Shown: positions 1-7,987, numbered from the stretch's first letter. The stretch: 21,402 nt of DNA from Bacteroidota bacterium (GCA_003648575.1 QMPN01000023.1:1-21402); one strand, 5' to 3'. Made by a program: numbers and translations. The notes: generated by a model from the sequence alone, not told the origin.

Positions 1-441
1 CATGGTAATGATGTTGACCCTGTTGAGATCCTGAATTCAGCCAAGTTTAAAGAGGATTACAGGGAGATGGTTATTGTTAAGGACATTGACGTGTTTTCAA
101 TGTGTGAGCATCATATGATCCCCTTTATTGGTAAGGCCCATGTAGCTTATATTCCCGACGGATATATTACAGGCCTCAGTAAGATTGCCAGGGTAGTTGA
201 GGCATACAGCAGGCGCCTGCAAGTGCAGGAAAGGCTTACCACACAGATCAAGAATGCCATACAGGATACCCTGAATCCCCTCGGAGTAGCTGTTGTTATT
301 GAAGCAAAGCATCTGTGTATGGTCATGCGTGGGGTAGCCAAGCAGAATTCCGTTACCACCACTTCTGACTTTACCGGCGCATTTAAACGCCAGGAAACCC
401 GTGCGGAATTTATTCACCTTCTTGGGATGGAACTTCATTAA
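1..441 (+). CDS. folE: GTP cyclohydrolase I, 3' part (5' end outside window)
   Basis: This enzyme converts GTP to 7,8-dihydroneopterin triphosphate, the first step of folate/pterin synthesis, in the cytosol. The frame is open from base 1, so the gene enters from the left edge. The in-frame ATG at 67 is internal, because the 22 residues before it (ending KFKEDYREM) also fit the family. 146 residues are visible. The zinc ligands are present: Cys35 and His38 in SMCEHH, and Cys106 in HLCMVMRG. The 71-residue spacing equals that of E. coli Cys110/Cys181. The conserved stretches [20 protein letters not shown] and TREFxxL-like end (TRAEFIHLL) are also seen. It ends in TAA 241 bases before fabD, and no strong hairpin follows. 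Family assignment is certain; only the N-terminal part is unseen. Confidence 0.97.
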   Translation, partial: HGNDVDPVEILNSAKFKEDYREMVIVKDIDVFSMCEHHMIPFIGKAHVAYIPDGYITGLSKIARVVEAYSRRLQVQERLTTQIKNAIQDTLNPLGVAVVIEAKHLCMVMRGVAKQNSVTTTSDFTGAFKRQETRAEFIHLLGMELH

Positions 442-682
442 GTTGATTATGAATTATGGATTATGGAATATGGATTAGTTTTTAATTAACTTATCGATCA
501 TAATTTTTCATTCGTCACTACCACTCTTTATTAACAATAAATCAAAAGGATAGCATCATTCTTATTAGTATTTGGCTGGTGAAACATTAAGAATCTTTAA
601 ATACAATTGCAGGTTACAATAATATCTTTATTTTTGCACCTCAATTTGGGGAAACCCGATAACACGATTATAAGACACGAGT
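442..682. other. AT-rich intergenic region folE-fabD
   Basis: This 241-base gap holds no convincing gene. Its left part (about 445-476) is an imperfect iteration of an ATTATGGA-like word. Its right part holds the fabD promoter. No strong terminator hairpin was found after folE. Confidence 0.6.
607..636 (+). promoter_or_regulatory. Bacteroidota-type promoter of fabD
   Basis: TTG at 607-609 is followed after 19 bases by TATTTTTG at 629-636. This fits the Bacteroidota vegetative promoter (TTTG or TTG, a spacer of about 19-21, then TAnnTTTG). The fabD start lies 46 bases downstream. It is the only candidate in this gap with both elements. Confidence 0.6.
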
Positions 683-1570
683 ATGAAGGCATATGTTTTT
701 CCGGGCCAGGGGGCCCAATACCCGGGCATGGGTAAGGACCTTTATGAAGGTTCAGATCAGGCAAAGGAGCTTTTTGAGAAAGCCAATTCCATCCTGAAGT
801 TCAAGATCACTGAGCTGATGTTTAACGGTACCGATGAAGACCTCCGCCAAACCAGGGTAACACAACCTGCTATCTTTCTTCATTCAGTGATCCTTTCGAG
901 GGTGCTGGGTGACGATTTCCAGCCTGATATGGTTGCAGGGCACTCATTAGGTGAATTCTCTGCGCTGGTAGCCAACAAAACCCTCTCTTTTGAAGATGGA
1001 CTAAAACTGGTTTACAAAAGGGCTATGGCCATGCAAAAGGCTTGTGAAATGGAGCCATCTACCATGGCAGCAGTACTGGGGATGGAAGATAAAGAGGTTG
1101 AAAATATACTCAAGAATATCGATGACATCGTTGTTCCCGCAAACTATAACAGCCCGGGCCAATTGGTGATCTCCGGTAGTGTTTCCGGTGTAGAAAAAGC
1201 ATGCAAGCTATTAGAAGAGGCCGGTGCAAAAAGGGTGATTCCCCTGAAGGTAGGCGGTGCTTTCCATTCTCCCTTTATGGAACCTGCCGGACAAGAGTTG
1301 GCAGAGGCTATCAATGCCACCAAGTTCAACAAAGGAATTTGTCCGATCTATCAGAACGTAACAGGGCAATCGGTTACCGATGCAGAGATCATAAAAAAGA
1401 ATCTCATCGCACAGCTGACTTCTCCTGTAAGGTGGACACAAATCTCGAGGAATATGATCGCTGATGGAGCTACCGATCTGGTTGAAGTTGGACCGGGTAA
1501 CGTATTGCAGGGCCTGGTGAAAAAGGTGAAACGCGACATTACGACCTCCAGCGCCACTATGCCGGAATAA
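683..1570 (+). CDS. fabD: Malonyl-CoA:ACP transacylase
   Basis: FabD transfers the malonyl group from CoA to acyl carrier protein, supplying the extender unit for type II fatty acid synthesis in the cytosol. The 295-residue length is close to the usual 300-310. Visible active-site parts are the PGQGAQ oxyanion motif near residues 7-12, the nucleophile Ser88 in GHSLGE, Arg113 in YKRAMAMQ, His195 in GAFHSPF, and VEVGPGNVLQGL near the end. The start at 683 places the FPGQG motif at the usual distance from the N-terminus. It appears to be a single-gene transcript: folE is 241 bases away, and the next gene converges on it from the other strand with a 38-base gap. No other fab gene is in the window. 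Confidence 0.97.
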   Translation: MKAYVFPGQGAQYPGMGKDLYEGSDQAKELFEKANSILKFKITELMFNGTDEDLRQTRVTQPAIFLHSVILSRVLGDDFQPDMVAGHSLGEFSALVANKTLSFEDGLKLVYKRAMAMQKACEMEPSTMAAVLGMEDKEVENILKNIDDIVVPANYNSPGQLVISGSVSGVEKACKLLEEAGAKRVIPLKVGGAFHSPFMEPAGQELAEAINATKFNKGICPIYQNVTGQSVTDAEIIKKNLIAQLTSPVRWTQISRNMIADGATDLVEVGPGNVLQGLVKKVKRDITTSSATMPE

Positions 1571-1608
1571 TTTCCAACTTCTTATTTCTGATATCTGGTA
1601 TCTGACTT

Positions 1609-2661
1609 CTATCTGTCCGTGTACATCTTATCGTAGTACTTCTGATAGTCACCAGAGGTGACATTGTTCAGCCATGATTCATTGGCGAGATACCATTCGA
1701 CAGTTTTTTCTAGCCCTTCATCGAACTGCAGGGAAGGTTCCCATCCCAGTTCATTCTGCAGTTTGGATGAGTCGATGGCATAGCGGAGGTCGTGGCCTGC
1801 CCGATCGGTAACAAAGGTGATCAGCTTTTCTGATGTTCCTTCTTCACGCCCCAACTTTTTGTCCATGATCCTGCAAAGGAGCATAACAAGGTCAATGTTC
1901 TTCCACTCATTGTTTCCACCTATATTATAGGTTTCACCAAGTTTCCCCTTATGGAATATCAGGTCGATAGCCGCAACATGGTCTTCAACATAGAGCCAGT
2001 CGCGAACATTAAGGCCTTTGCCATAAACCGGCAATGGCTTATCGTTGCTGATGTTATGGATCATGAGGGGGATCAGCTTTTCAGGGAACTGAAATCCTCC
2101 ATAATTATTTGAGCAGTTTGAAATAACTACCGGAAGCTTAAATGTGTGATAATATGCCCTTACCAGGTGGTCGGAACTGGCTTTCGAAGCCGAATACGGA
2201 CTACGGGGATCATATGCAGTAGTTTCGGTAAACAGCCCGCTATCACCCAGTGAACCGTAAACCTCATCGGTTGATACATGATAGAAAAGATGCTTGTCCA
2301 TCTCATCATGCCATTGCTTACGGGCAGCATTGAGCAAGTTTATGGTACCGACGATATTCGTATAGATGAATTCGGTAGGGTTGCTGATCGACCGGTCGAC
2401 ATGCGATTCTGCCGCGAGGTGAATCACATCATCAATCTTGTGATCTTCAAAAACCTTTTGCATCGCTTCTTCATCATTGATATCGGCTTTCACAAAGAGG
2501 TAATTCTCCTTATCCTGTATATCGAGCAAGTTTTCCAGGTTCCCTGCGTAGGTGAGCTTGTCGAGGTTGATGATACGGTATTCAGGGTATTTGTTCACCA
2601 TGAGTCTCATGAGGTGGGATCCAATGAAGCCGGCGCCGCCGGTAATGAGCAATGATTTCAT
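1609..2661 (-). CDS. rfbB: dTDP-glucose 4,6-dehydratase
   Basis: This extended short-chain dehydrogenase converts dTDP-glucose to dTDP-4-keto-6-deoxyglucose using bound NAD. It feeds rhamnose and related deoxysugars of surface glycans. The 350-residue length is typical. Visible signatures are the NAD motif GGAGFIGSH at residues 8-16, STDEVYG with Thr131-Asp132-Glu133 (the dehydratase triad), and the catalytic YSASK with Tyr156 and Lys160. NVRDWLYVEDH and DRAGHDLRYAID also match RmlB. It is the last gene of a - strand operon, 10 bases after galE. The usual partners rfbA, rfbC and rfbD are not in the window, so its end product (rhamnose or an amino-deoxysugar) is open. Confidence 0.95.
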   Translation of the reverse strand: MKSLLITGGAGFIGSHLMRLMVNKYPEYRIINLDKLTYAGNLENLLDIQDKENYLFVKADINDEEAMQKVFEDHKIDDVIHLAAESHVDRSISNPTEFIYTNIVGTINLLNAARKQWHDEMDKHLFYHVSTDEVYGSLGDSGLFTETTAYDPRSPYSASKASSDHLVRAYYHTFKLPVVISNCSNNYGGFQFPEKLIPLMIHNISNDKPLPVYGKGLNVRDWLYVEDHVAAIDLIFHKGKLGETYNIGGNNEWKNIDLVMLLCRIMDKKLGREEGTSEKLITFVTDRAGHDLRYAIDSSKLQNELGWEPSLQFDEGLEKTVEWYLANESWLNNVTSGDYQKYYDKMYTDR

Positions 2662-2671
2662 ATGCCAGGTT

Positions 2672-3694
2672 TTATTTGTTTCTTTCTTTCAGTGCCTGTT
2701 CCCAATCCCAGGCCGAGCGTGTCATCTCATCCAGGTCACGGGTTGCTTTCCACCCAAGTTCTTCGTTGGCATAGCTTGTATCGGCCCATACTTTCTCAAT
2801 ATCACCAGCTCTTCTGCCAACGATCTCATAGTTAAGCTTCATAGCGGAGACCTTCTCAAAAGACTGGATCACCTCCAGAACAGTAAATCCGTTTCCTGTC
2901 CCGAGGTTGAAGACCTCCCAGTCCTTCTTTTGCTTTCCCTCTATCATTCGGTCAAGTGCTACGACATGGGCTCTGGCCAGGTCAATCACATGGATGTAAT
3001 CCCTGATCGGGGTTCCATCCTTGGTATTATAATCGTCACCAAACACACTCAGTTTTTCCCTTTTTCCAATCGCCGTCTGGGTGATATAGGGGAGCAGGTT
3101 ATCAGGCACGCCAAGTGGCAGCTCACCGATGATAGCCGACGGATGCGCACCAATGGGATTGAAATAGCGCAATGCGATACAATGTAATCCTGATGCCTCC
3201 ACCTCGTCGAAAAGAATATCCTCCGCAATCTTTTTTGTATTCCCGTAGGGCGATTCTGCATCCTTCCGGGGAGTTGTTTCCTTAACGGGAAGGGTTTCCG
3301 GCTGTCCGTAAACGGTGCAGGAAGAGGAGAAAACGAAGTTCTTAATATCATATTTCTGCATTATCTGCAGCAGATTGATCAGGCTGAAAATGTTGTTCCT
3401 GTAATATTCGAGGGGGCGCTTGACCGAATCACCAACCGCCTTCAGGGCTGCAAAGTGAATGATGGCCCTGATATCGGGATGCTTTTCGAATAATCCGATG
3501 CATTGCCCATGATTGCTGAGGTCGACCTTTTCAAAGGTCGGTAATACCCCGCTGATCTTTTCAATGGCATCGACCACATCCCTGTCGGAATTGATCAGGC
3601 TGTCTGCTATTACCACCTCATAACCGGCTTGCTGTAACTCAACAACTGTGTGTGAGCCAATATATCCTGTGCCGCCGGTAACAAGAACCTTCAT
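2672..3694 (-). CDS. galE: UDP-glucose 4-epimerase
   Basis: GalE interconverts UDP-glucose and UDP-galactose, and in some members the N-acetyl forms, through a 4-keto intermediate on tightly bound NAD. The 340-residue protein shows GGTGYIGSH at residues 7-15, SSSCTVYG (the family usually has SSSATVYG), the catalytic YGNTK with Tyr150 and Lys154, ALRYFNPIGAH, and GTPIRDYIHVIDLA. These are specific for GalE rather than the dehydratase next to it. It lies in the middle of the operon, with one base between it and the upstream aminotransferase and 10 bases before rfbB. Whether it also accepts N-acetylated sugars cannot be told by eye. Confidence 0.93.
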   Translation of the reverse strand: MKVLVTGGTGYIGSHTVVELQQAGYEVVIADSLINSDRDVVDAIEKISGVLPTFEKVDLSNHGQCIGLFEKHPDIRAIIHFAALKAVGDSVKRPLEYYRNNIFSLINLLQIMQKYDIKNFVFSSSCTVYGQPETLPVKETTPRKDAESPYGNTKKIAEDILFDEVEASGLHCIALRYFNPIGAHPSAIIGELPLGVPDNLLPYITQTAIGKREKLSVFGDDYNTKDGTPIRDYIHVIDLARAHVVALDRMIEGKQKKDWEVFNLGTGNGFTVLEVIQSFEKVSAMKLNYEIVGRRAGDIEKVWADTSYANEELGWKATRDLDEMTRSAWDWEQALKERNK

Positions 3695-3695
3695 T

Positions 3696-4826
3696 TTATT
3701 TTTCCAAAAATTCGATTACGGATGAAGTAATATGTTTAAGTTGCTCTTCATCCAGTTCAGTATTCATAGGCAAAGATATGACCTTTTCTGAAAGCATTTC
3801 AGTTACCGGGAAGTCGCCTTTCTTGTAGCGTGGGTCGAGATAAGCTTTTTGCATGTGCAATGGCACCGGGTAATAGATCATAGCCGGGACATCCTTGCTC
3901 ATCAGGTGCTGCTGTAGTGCTTCACGGTCGATGCCTTCGGTAAGCAGGGTGTACTGGTGGAATACATGCGTTGTTTTTGCCCAGCGTTCCGGTATTCTCA
4001 GCTGTGGATAATCTTTGAATGCATTGTCGTAGTAATCTGCTGCCCTGTTTCGTTCAGCTGCATACTTATCAAGGTGCTGGAGTTTTACTTTAAGGATGGC
4101 AGCCTGTATGCTGTCGAGTCTTGAGTTTACTCCAATGATATCGTGGTAGTAGCGCACTTTCATACCATGGTTGACCACAGAACGCATTTCTTCTGCCAGC
4201 TTATCGTTATTGGTGAAGATGGCACCACCGTCGCCATAGCATCCCAGGTTTTTAGAAGGGAAGAAAGAGGTGCAGCCGATCTCACCAATGCTGCCTGCTT
4301 TCTTACGGCTGCCATCGTTGAAAATATAGTCGGCACCAATGGCCTGGCAGGTGTCCTCAATGATGAAGAGGCTGTGCTTGTCAGCAATCTTCTGCAGAGC
4401 TTCCATATCGGCACATTGTCCGAAAAGGTGCACAGGCACGATAGCTTTGGTTTTGGATGTTATCGCCTTTTCTACGGCGAGAGGGTCAATATTGAATGTG
4501 TCCGGTTCAACATCAACAAGAACGGGAGTAAGTCCCAGAAGGGCAATAACCTCAGCAGTGGCAATAAATGTGAAAGAGGTGGTGATCACCTCATCACCGG
4601 GCTTCAGTCCCAGGGCCATCATGGCAACCTGAAGAGCATCTGTACCATTGGCACATGGGATCACATGTTTAACACCCAGGTAAGCTTCCAGATTAGCCTG
4701 GAAATTATGTACGGCAGGGCCATTCACAAAGGCACATGAATCAACCACTTCCTGAATACCTGCATCGATCTCGTCTTTGATCTTGAGATACTGGTTGCGC
4801 AGATCGACCATTTGAATCTTTTTCAT
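3696..4826 (-). CDS. DegT/DnrJ/EryC1/StrS-family sugar aminotransferase
   Basis: This is a PLP-dependent aminotransferase that adds an amino group to a keto group of a nucleotide-activated sugar. It has 376 residues. The PLP-binding lysine is Lys192 in FFPSKNLGCYGDGG. The upstream IEDTCQAIGA carries the Asp that contacts the pyridine nitrogen, and NGTDALQ lies near residue 60. The C-terminal YYPVPLHMQKAY resembles members that aminate C3 of UDP-N-acetylated sugars (WbpE/GnnB type), but that substrate is an inference. The gene opens the operon: galE follows after one base and rfbB comes next. A -7 element lies 47 bases upstream of its ATG. A 4-keto product of the neighbouring dehydratase is an alternative substrate. 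Confidence 0.9.
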   Translation of the reverse strand: MKKIQMVDLRNQYLKIKDEIDAGIQEVVDSCAFVNGPAVHNFQANLEAYLGVKHVIPCANGTDALQVAMMALGLKPGDEVITTSFTFIATAEVIALLGLTPVLVDVEPDTFNIDPLAVEKAITSKTKAIVPVHLFGQCADMEALQKIADKHSLFIIEDTCQAIGADYIFNDGSRKKAGSIGEIGCTSFFPSKNLGCYGDGGAIFTNNDKLAEEMRSVVNHGMKVRYYHDIIGVNSRLDSIQAAILKVKLQHLDKYAAERNRAADYYDNAFKDYPQLRIPERWAKTTHVFHQYTLLTEGIDREALQQHLMSKDVPAMIYYPVPLHMQKAYLDPRYKKGDFPVTEMLSEKVISLPMNTELDEEQLKHITSSVIEFLEK

Positions 4827-5057
4827 TCTTATTGAATTATATTGTTAATTTATTAACGACGTTATTTCGGCTGCAAATTTATATATATTCTAACGCCTGT
4901 GGAGTATAATTATTCTAAATTAGACAAAGGGCTTTAGGCCTTGGGCTTTGGGATGACTATTGACATCCATATATAGCCCCGGCTTATTGCACAAATTTGA
5001 ACTTTGGTGCGTAGGGATCATACGCAATTGGTGTTTTTTTCGTTATTTTGTTGAACC
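4827..5057. other. Divergent intergenic region, aminotransferase operon / outer-membrane protein
   Basis: This 231-base gap separates two divergent transcription units. It holds a good -7 element for the - strand operon and a short direct repeat, GGGCTTTA at 4929-4936 and GGGCTTTG at 4943-4950, flanking an AGGCCT palindrome. For the + strand gene at 5058 only weak matches were found (GAACTTTG at 4999-5006, seven of eight). Confidence 0.5.
4874..4881 (-). promoter_or_regulatory. -7 promoter element of the nucleotide-sugar operon
   Basis: Read on the - strand this is TAAATTTG, an exact match to TAnnTTTG. It lies 47 bases upstream of the aminotransferase ATG. No TTG is seen at the expected -33 distance, so only half of the promoter is supported. 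Confidence 0.45.
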
Positions 5058-5819
5058 ATGAGAAAACTATTACGCCCTTTATTCATGCTTGTCTTTGTAA
5101 TGCCAGTATTTCTTGCTTCCGGGCAGGTGAACGTAAGGGACTCCGCCATATACACTCCCATTATTTATGCTGCGTACAGTATTAATATGCTGGGAGGTGA
5201 TATTGCCGATATGTACGGGGCATCATCAACCCTCGGGGCAGGCATAGGGTACAAAACAAAGAAGAATGTCTATTACAGCTTTGAGTATAATTACCTCTGG
5301 GGTGGTAATGTAAAGCAGGGAGATGAGATCTTGCAATATATTCTTACCCAAGACGGTCAACTCATCGGACAGAGCGGAGAATATGCGATCTTCCAGTATT
5401 TCCTGCGCGGGCATACCGTTTGGGGAAGAGTAGGGAAATTGTTCCCGGTTCTTTCTCCGAATCCAAACTCCGGCATCCTGCTGCAGGGAGGCGGTGGCTG
5501 GGTACAACACAGGATGTTTGTGAGTGTACAGGACAATACCGCACTTCAGTTGAAAGATGATTACAAAAAAGGGTATGATCGCCTCCACAGTGGATTCGGA
5601 CTCACACAATCCATAGGGTATCTTTTTCTGGGTGACTCCAGGATGTGGAATTTTTATGCAGGCTTTGAGTTTTCGCAAGCCTGGACTAAAAATCAGCGCG
5701 ACGTGAATTTCGATACACGTGTTAAGGATGATACTCAGAAACTGGATCTTTTTTACGGCTTTAAGATCGGCTGGGTCATTCCAATGTACAGGCGTGCACC
5801 AGTAGGCTACTATTATTAA
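5058..5819 (+). CDS. Small outer-membrane-type protein upstream of waaA
   Basis: The 253-residue protein begins with a clear signal peptide: MRKLL, then a hydrophobic core to about residue 19, then a probable cleavage near ASGQ at 20-23. The mature part has many aromatic, alternating-polarity stretches ending in Tyr/Trp/Phe. Examples are VYYSFEYNYLWGG, MWNFYAGFEFSQAW and LDLFYGFKIGWVIPMY. This suggests a beta-barrel of roughly 8 strands in the outer membrane. No cysteine follows the signal, so it is not a lipoprotein. I do not recognise a named family. The waaA start is 15 bases downstream on the same strand, so the two are probably cotranscribed, which hints at an envelope or LPS-related role. 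The last residues VGYYY lack a typical barrel-terminal Phe. Confidence 0.75.
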   Translation: MRKLLRPLFMLVFVMPVFLASGQVNVRDSAIYTPIIYAAYSINMLGGDIADMYGASSTLGAGIGYKTKKNVYYSFEYNYLWGGNVKQGDEILQYILTQDGQLIGQSGEYAIFQYFLRGHTVWGRVGKLFPVLSPNPNSGILLQGGGGWVQHRMFVSVQDNTALQLKDDYKKGYDRLHSGFGLTQSIGYLFLGDSRMWNFYAGFEFSQAWTKNQRDVNFDTRVKDDTQKLDLFYGFKIGWVIPMYRRAPVGYYY

Positions 5820-5834
5820 TCAGTATCGGTAAAG

Positions 5835-7067
5835 ATGCCTTTCTTATATACTTTCGGCATTGCTTTGTATAGCTTGTTAATCAGGCTAGCTGCTCCTTTT
5901 AACCCCAAAGCACGCGAATGGGTTGCCGGGCGTAAGGGATGGAAGAATAAACTCTCGGGTGCTTTTCAGGATACTGATAAGATCGTCTGGTTTCACGCAG
6001 CATCACTGGGAGAATTTGAACAGGGCAGGCCGGTGATGGAAGCCTTTCGGCGAGCCTTTCCCAATCATAAGATCCTGCTGACTTTCTTTTCTCCTTCCGG
6101 TTATGAGCAAATGAAGGATTATGTTGGAGCTGACGTAGTGATGTACCTTCCTGCTGATTGCTCGCGTAATGCTAAATATTTTGTCAGGATACTAAAGCCG
6201 GCCATGGCGGTATTCATCAAGTATGAATTCTGGTATAACTACCTGACTGAATTGAATAGAAGTAAAACCCCTGTTATATTCATCTCGGCTCTCTTCAGAA
6301 GTGGGCAGCCCTTCTTTAAATGGTATGGCGGATGGTTCAGAAAAAAATTACGTAATATCAATCATTTCTATGTTCAGGATGAACATTCAGCCGATAAACT
6401 GAAAAGTATCGGAATAGATCAGATCACTATCAGTGGTGATACTCGTTTCGACAGGGTAGCAGATATCCTGGCAAGCAAAAGAGGGAATGCTGACATTGAA
6501 AAGTTTTGCAAAGGGTATAGTGTCCTTCTGGCAGGCAGTACCTGGCCTCCCGATGAAGAGATACTAGCAGCCTTGCCGGCGCGTTTCCCGGAACTGAAGA
6601 TCATCATTGCCCCGCATGAAGTTAAGGAAGATCGGATAAGACAACTGGCCGCTACCATGAAGCTTAATGTTGCACGATTTACCAGGGATGATCCTGCATC
6701 CTGGCCTGATAAGCAAGTACTGATCTTAGATACGATCGGGATATTGTCTTCTGTTTACCGCTATGCAGATATCGCATACATAGGCGGAGCTTTTGCAACG
6801 GGATTGCATAATATCCAGGAGCCTGCTGTAAACGGCATGCCTGTGATCTTCGGTCCGAAATATGATAAATTCAGGGAAGCTGTTGCCCTGGTCCGTGACG
6901 GTGGTGCCTACTCCATCAATTCATCTTCTGAGATGCTTGAACTGCTTGACGATCTGCTTTATGATACTGTCACATACAATGCTGCCTGCGAAGTCAGCAA
7001 GAAGTATATACTTGAACAAACAGGAGCTACAGAAAAAATACTAAACGGAATCCGTACCTACTTATAA
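5835..7067 (+). CDS. waaA: 3-deoxy-D-manno-octulosonic acid transferase
   Basis: WaaA (KdtA, GT30) moves Kdo from CMP-Kdo onto lipid IV-A, the first inner-core step of LPS synthesis, on the cytoplasmic face of the inner membrane. The 410-residue protein has an N-terminal hydrophobic anchor (about residues 2-20). The catalytic base Glu60 lies in HAASLGEFEQG, the same position as in E. coli. IKYEFWYNY lies mid-protein. GSTWPPDEE opens the second Rossmann domain, IIIAPHE follows, and HNIQEPAVNGMPVIFGP closes the CMP site. It lies 15 bases after the outer-membrane-type gene. Its stop overlaps the convergent ppnP gene by 10 bases. Whether it adds one or more Kdo units cannot be read from sequence. 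Confidence 0.96.
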   Translation: MPFLYTFGIALYSLLIRLAAPFNPKAREWVAGRKGWKNKLSGAFQDTDKIVWFHAASLGEFEQGRPVMEAFRRAFPNHKILLTFFSPSGYEQMKDYVGADVVMYLPADCSRNAKYFVRILKPAMAVFIKYEFWYNYLTELNRSKTPVIFISALFRSGQPFFKWYGGWFRKKLRNINHFYVQDEHSADKLKSIGIDQITISGDTRFDRVADILASKRGNADIEKFCKGYSVLLAGSTWPPDEEILAALPARFPELKIIIAPHEVKEDRIRQLAATMKLNVARFTRDDPASWPDKQVLILDTIGILSSVYRYADIAYIGGAFATGLHNIQEPAVNGMPVIFGPKYDKFREAVALVRDGGAYSINSSSEMLELLDDLLYDTVTYNAACEVSKKYILEQTGATEKILNGIRTYL

Positions 7068-7339
7068 ACACATTTATAGGCTGTTTCTTCCTTCACGATC
7101 AGCTTGAATGAAGTATCCTTTTCAACGATGAATGTATCGAAAGGGCTGTAAGTCTTCCATTCATCTTCACCCGGCAACTGAGCTGTTAATGCACCTGAAA
7201 CAACGGTCATATATTCCACTGTAGTAGTACCGAATTCATACTCTCCGGGGGCCATAACGCCAACGGTTACATCTCCGTCACTATTTTTAAAAGCAAGTGA
7301 CTTTACCTTTCCGTCGTAATATTCATTAACTTTAAACAT
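7058..7339 (-). CDS. ppnP: Pyrimidine/purine nucleoside phosphorylase (PpnP, YaiE family)
   Basis: This small cupin splits nucleosides with phosphate into free base and ribose-1-phosphate. The 93 residues align along their length with E. coli YaiE/PpnP (94 residues): FKVNEYYDGKVKSLAF at the start, VGVMAPGEYEF, EYMTVVSGAL (E. coli EEMTVISGAL), and the terminal YKCVYK. The frame is open further upstream to 7396, but those 19 residues are hydrophobic and unlike the family. The -7 element at 7375-7382 would also lie inside that extension. The ATG at 7339 is therefore chosen. The gene converges on waaA with a 10-base 3' overlap and diverges from the small membrane protein gene at 7396. Confidence 0.93.
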   Translation of the reverse strand: MFKVNEYYDGKVKSLAFKNSDGDVTVGVMAPGEYEFGTTTVEYMTVVSGALTAQLPGEDEWKTYSPFDTFIVEKDTSFKLIVKEETAYKCVYK

Positions 7340-7374
7340 TGAATGTTGTGTATTGGTTTTTAGAAATAGAAACA

Positions 7375-7407
7375 CAAAGATAAAAAACAGAAACAATGGA
7401 CTTACAA
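7375..7407 (-). promoter_or_regulatory. Promoter of ppnP, overlapping the start of the divergent gene
   Basis: On the - strand, TTG (7407-7405) is followed after 22 bases by TATCTTTG (7382-7375), an exact TAnnTTTG. The ppnP ATG lies 35 bases downstream. The -33 side falls inside the first codons of the + strand gene starting at 7396, so the two divergent starts share sequence. The spacer is at the long end of the range. Confidence 0.5.
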
Positions 7408-7638
7408 TTTTGGACTGAATTCTTTATGTGGTGCACCATTATCAATGGTGGACTGCTGATCCTCTGGGTATTATGCCAGATGGCGATGCCCAGGCTGCTT
7501 TATAAAACGCAAACAGCGTTTTTCCCTATGGAAAAAGAGAAGTTTAACCAGGTGTTTTATCTCTTCCTGGGGATTTACAAGATCTTTTTTGTCATGTTTA
7601 ATGCGGTACCCTATATCGTATTGATGATTATGGGGTAA
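7396..7638 (+). CDS. Small two-helix membrane protein (DUF6868-like)
   Basis: The 80-residue protein has two hydrophobic segments by eye: about residues 8-32 (FFMWCTIINGGLLILWVLCQ) and about 52-79 (FYLFLGIYKIFFVMFNAVPY and the following residues). A short basic/aromatic loop joins them. From memory, the layout and the words WxxxINxGLLxxW, YK and NxVPY resemble the uncharacterised DUF6868 family of small membrane proteins; I could not check this. The function is unknown. No clear + strand promoter is seen, and the start lies within the promoter region of the divergent ppnP. The next coding remnant converges on it, separated by zero bases. Confidence 0.75.
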   Translation: MDLQFWTEFFMWCTIINGGLLILWVLCQMAMPRLLYKTQTAFFPMEKEKFNQVFYLFLGIYKIFFVMFNAVPYIVLMIMG

Positions 7639-7986
7639 TCATTTCTTAACGAACTTCAGGGCTTCCCTCCAATTTTTAGTCCTGATCTCAAATATGTATA
7701 TTCCACCAGGAAGGTTGTCTTGTAATGGGAAACTTATTAAATGTTTACCAGAGGGATAGTCTGACGAGAGTAGTGTGGAACTTCTTTTACCTTCAGTAGA
7801 AGCTAAGTGAAGACTAATTTCCTGACACTGTGTCAGTGTAAATTCCAGGTTAACCATTTGCATTGCAGGATTGGGGTACAATTCAAACTCAGGTATCTCA
7901 GGTTTCGATACTTCATTAATAATCACTGGTATTTCAATCTTGTACAATTCTGCTCCTTTATCATCATAATTGGCATCTTGAAATGC
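7639..7986 (-). pseudogene. Detached T9SS C-terminal sorting tail of a lost secreted protein
   Basis: The frame encodes a type A sorting domain of the type IX secretion system. This signal normally ends a large protein exported across the outer membrane. Its family words are present: ELYPNPAMQMVNLEF (the YPNP entry motif), a middle beta-strand region, then GGIYIFEIRT and the terminal basic KFVKK. What it would export is missing. Upstream, the frame hits TAG at 7989-7987, a few residues before AFQDANYDDKGAEL. The region before that reads on in another frame only to a stop near 8121, with no ATG of its own. A possible start inside is non-ATG at 7947. I read it as the 3' remnant of a truncated gene. 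A small expressed tail peptide is possible but unlikely. Confidence 0.7.
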
Positions 7987-7987
7987 C
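7972..7987. repeat. Perfect inverted repeat at the frame break
   Basis: GGCAT, a six-base loop (CTTGAA), then ATGCC. The stem is 5 bp. It lies where the T9SS tail frame is interrupted by TAG. Confidence 0.5.

Noticed and set aside
1592..1615. Three copies of TATCTG between fabD and rfbB
   Set aside because: The copies are short and irregularly spaced, form no clear hairpin, and could arise by chance in AT-rich spacer.
2552..3187. Open frame of 211 codons on the + strand
   Set aside because: It is antisense to galE and the start of rfbB, both clearly real. Composition is that of a shadow frame.
4143..4739. Open frame of 198 codons on the + strand
   Set aside because: It is antisense to the DegT-family aminotransferase, whose PLP site and length are complete.
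4929..4950. GGGCTTTA/GGGCTTTG repeat as an operator or terminator
   Set aside because: There are only two short copies, with no stable long stem and no T run. It is noted in the intergenic entry but not called as a site.
7340..7396. Hydrophobic N-terminal extension of PpnP, as if it had a signal peptide
   Set aside because: The enzyme is cytosolic and complete from the ATG at 7339. The extension would contain its own promoter -7 element.
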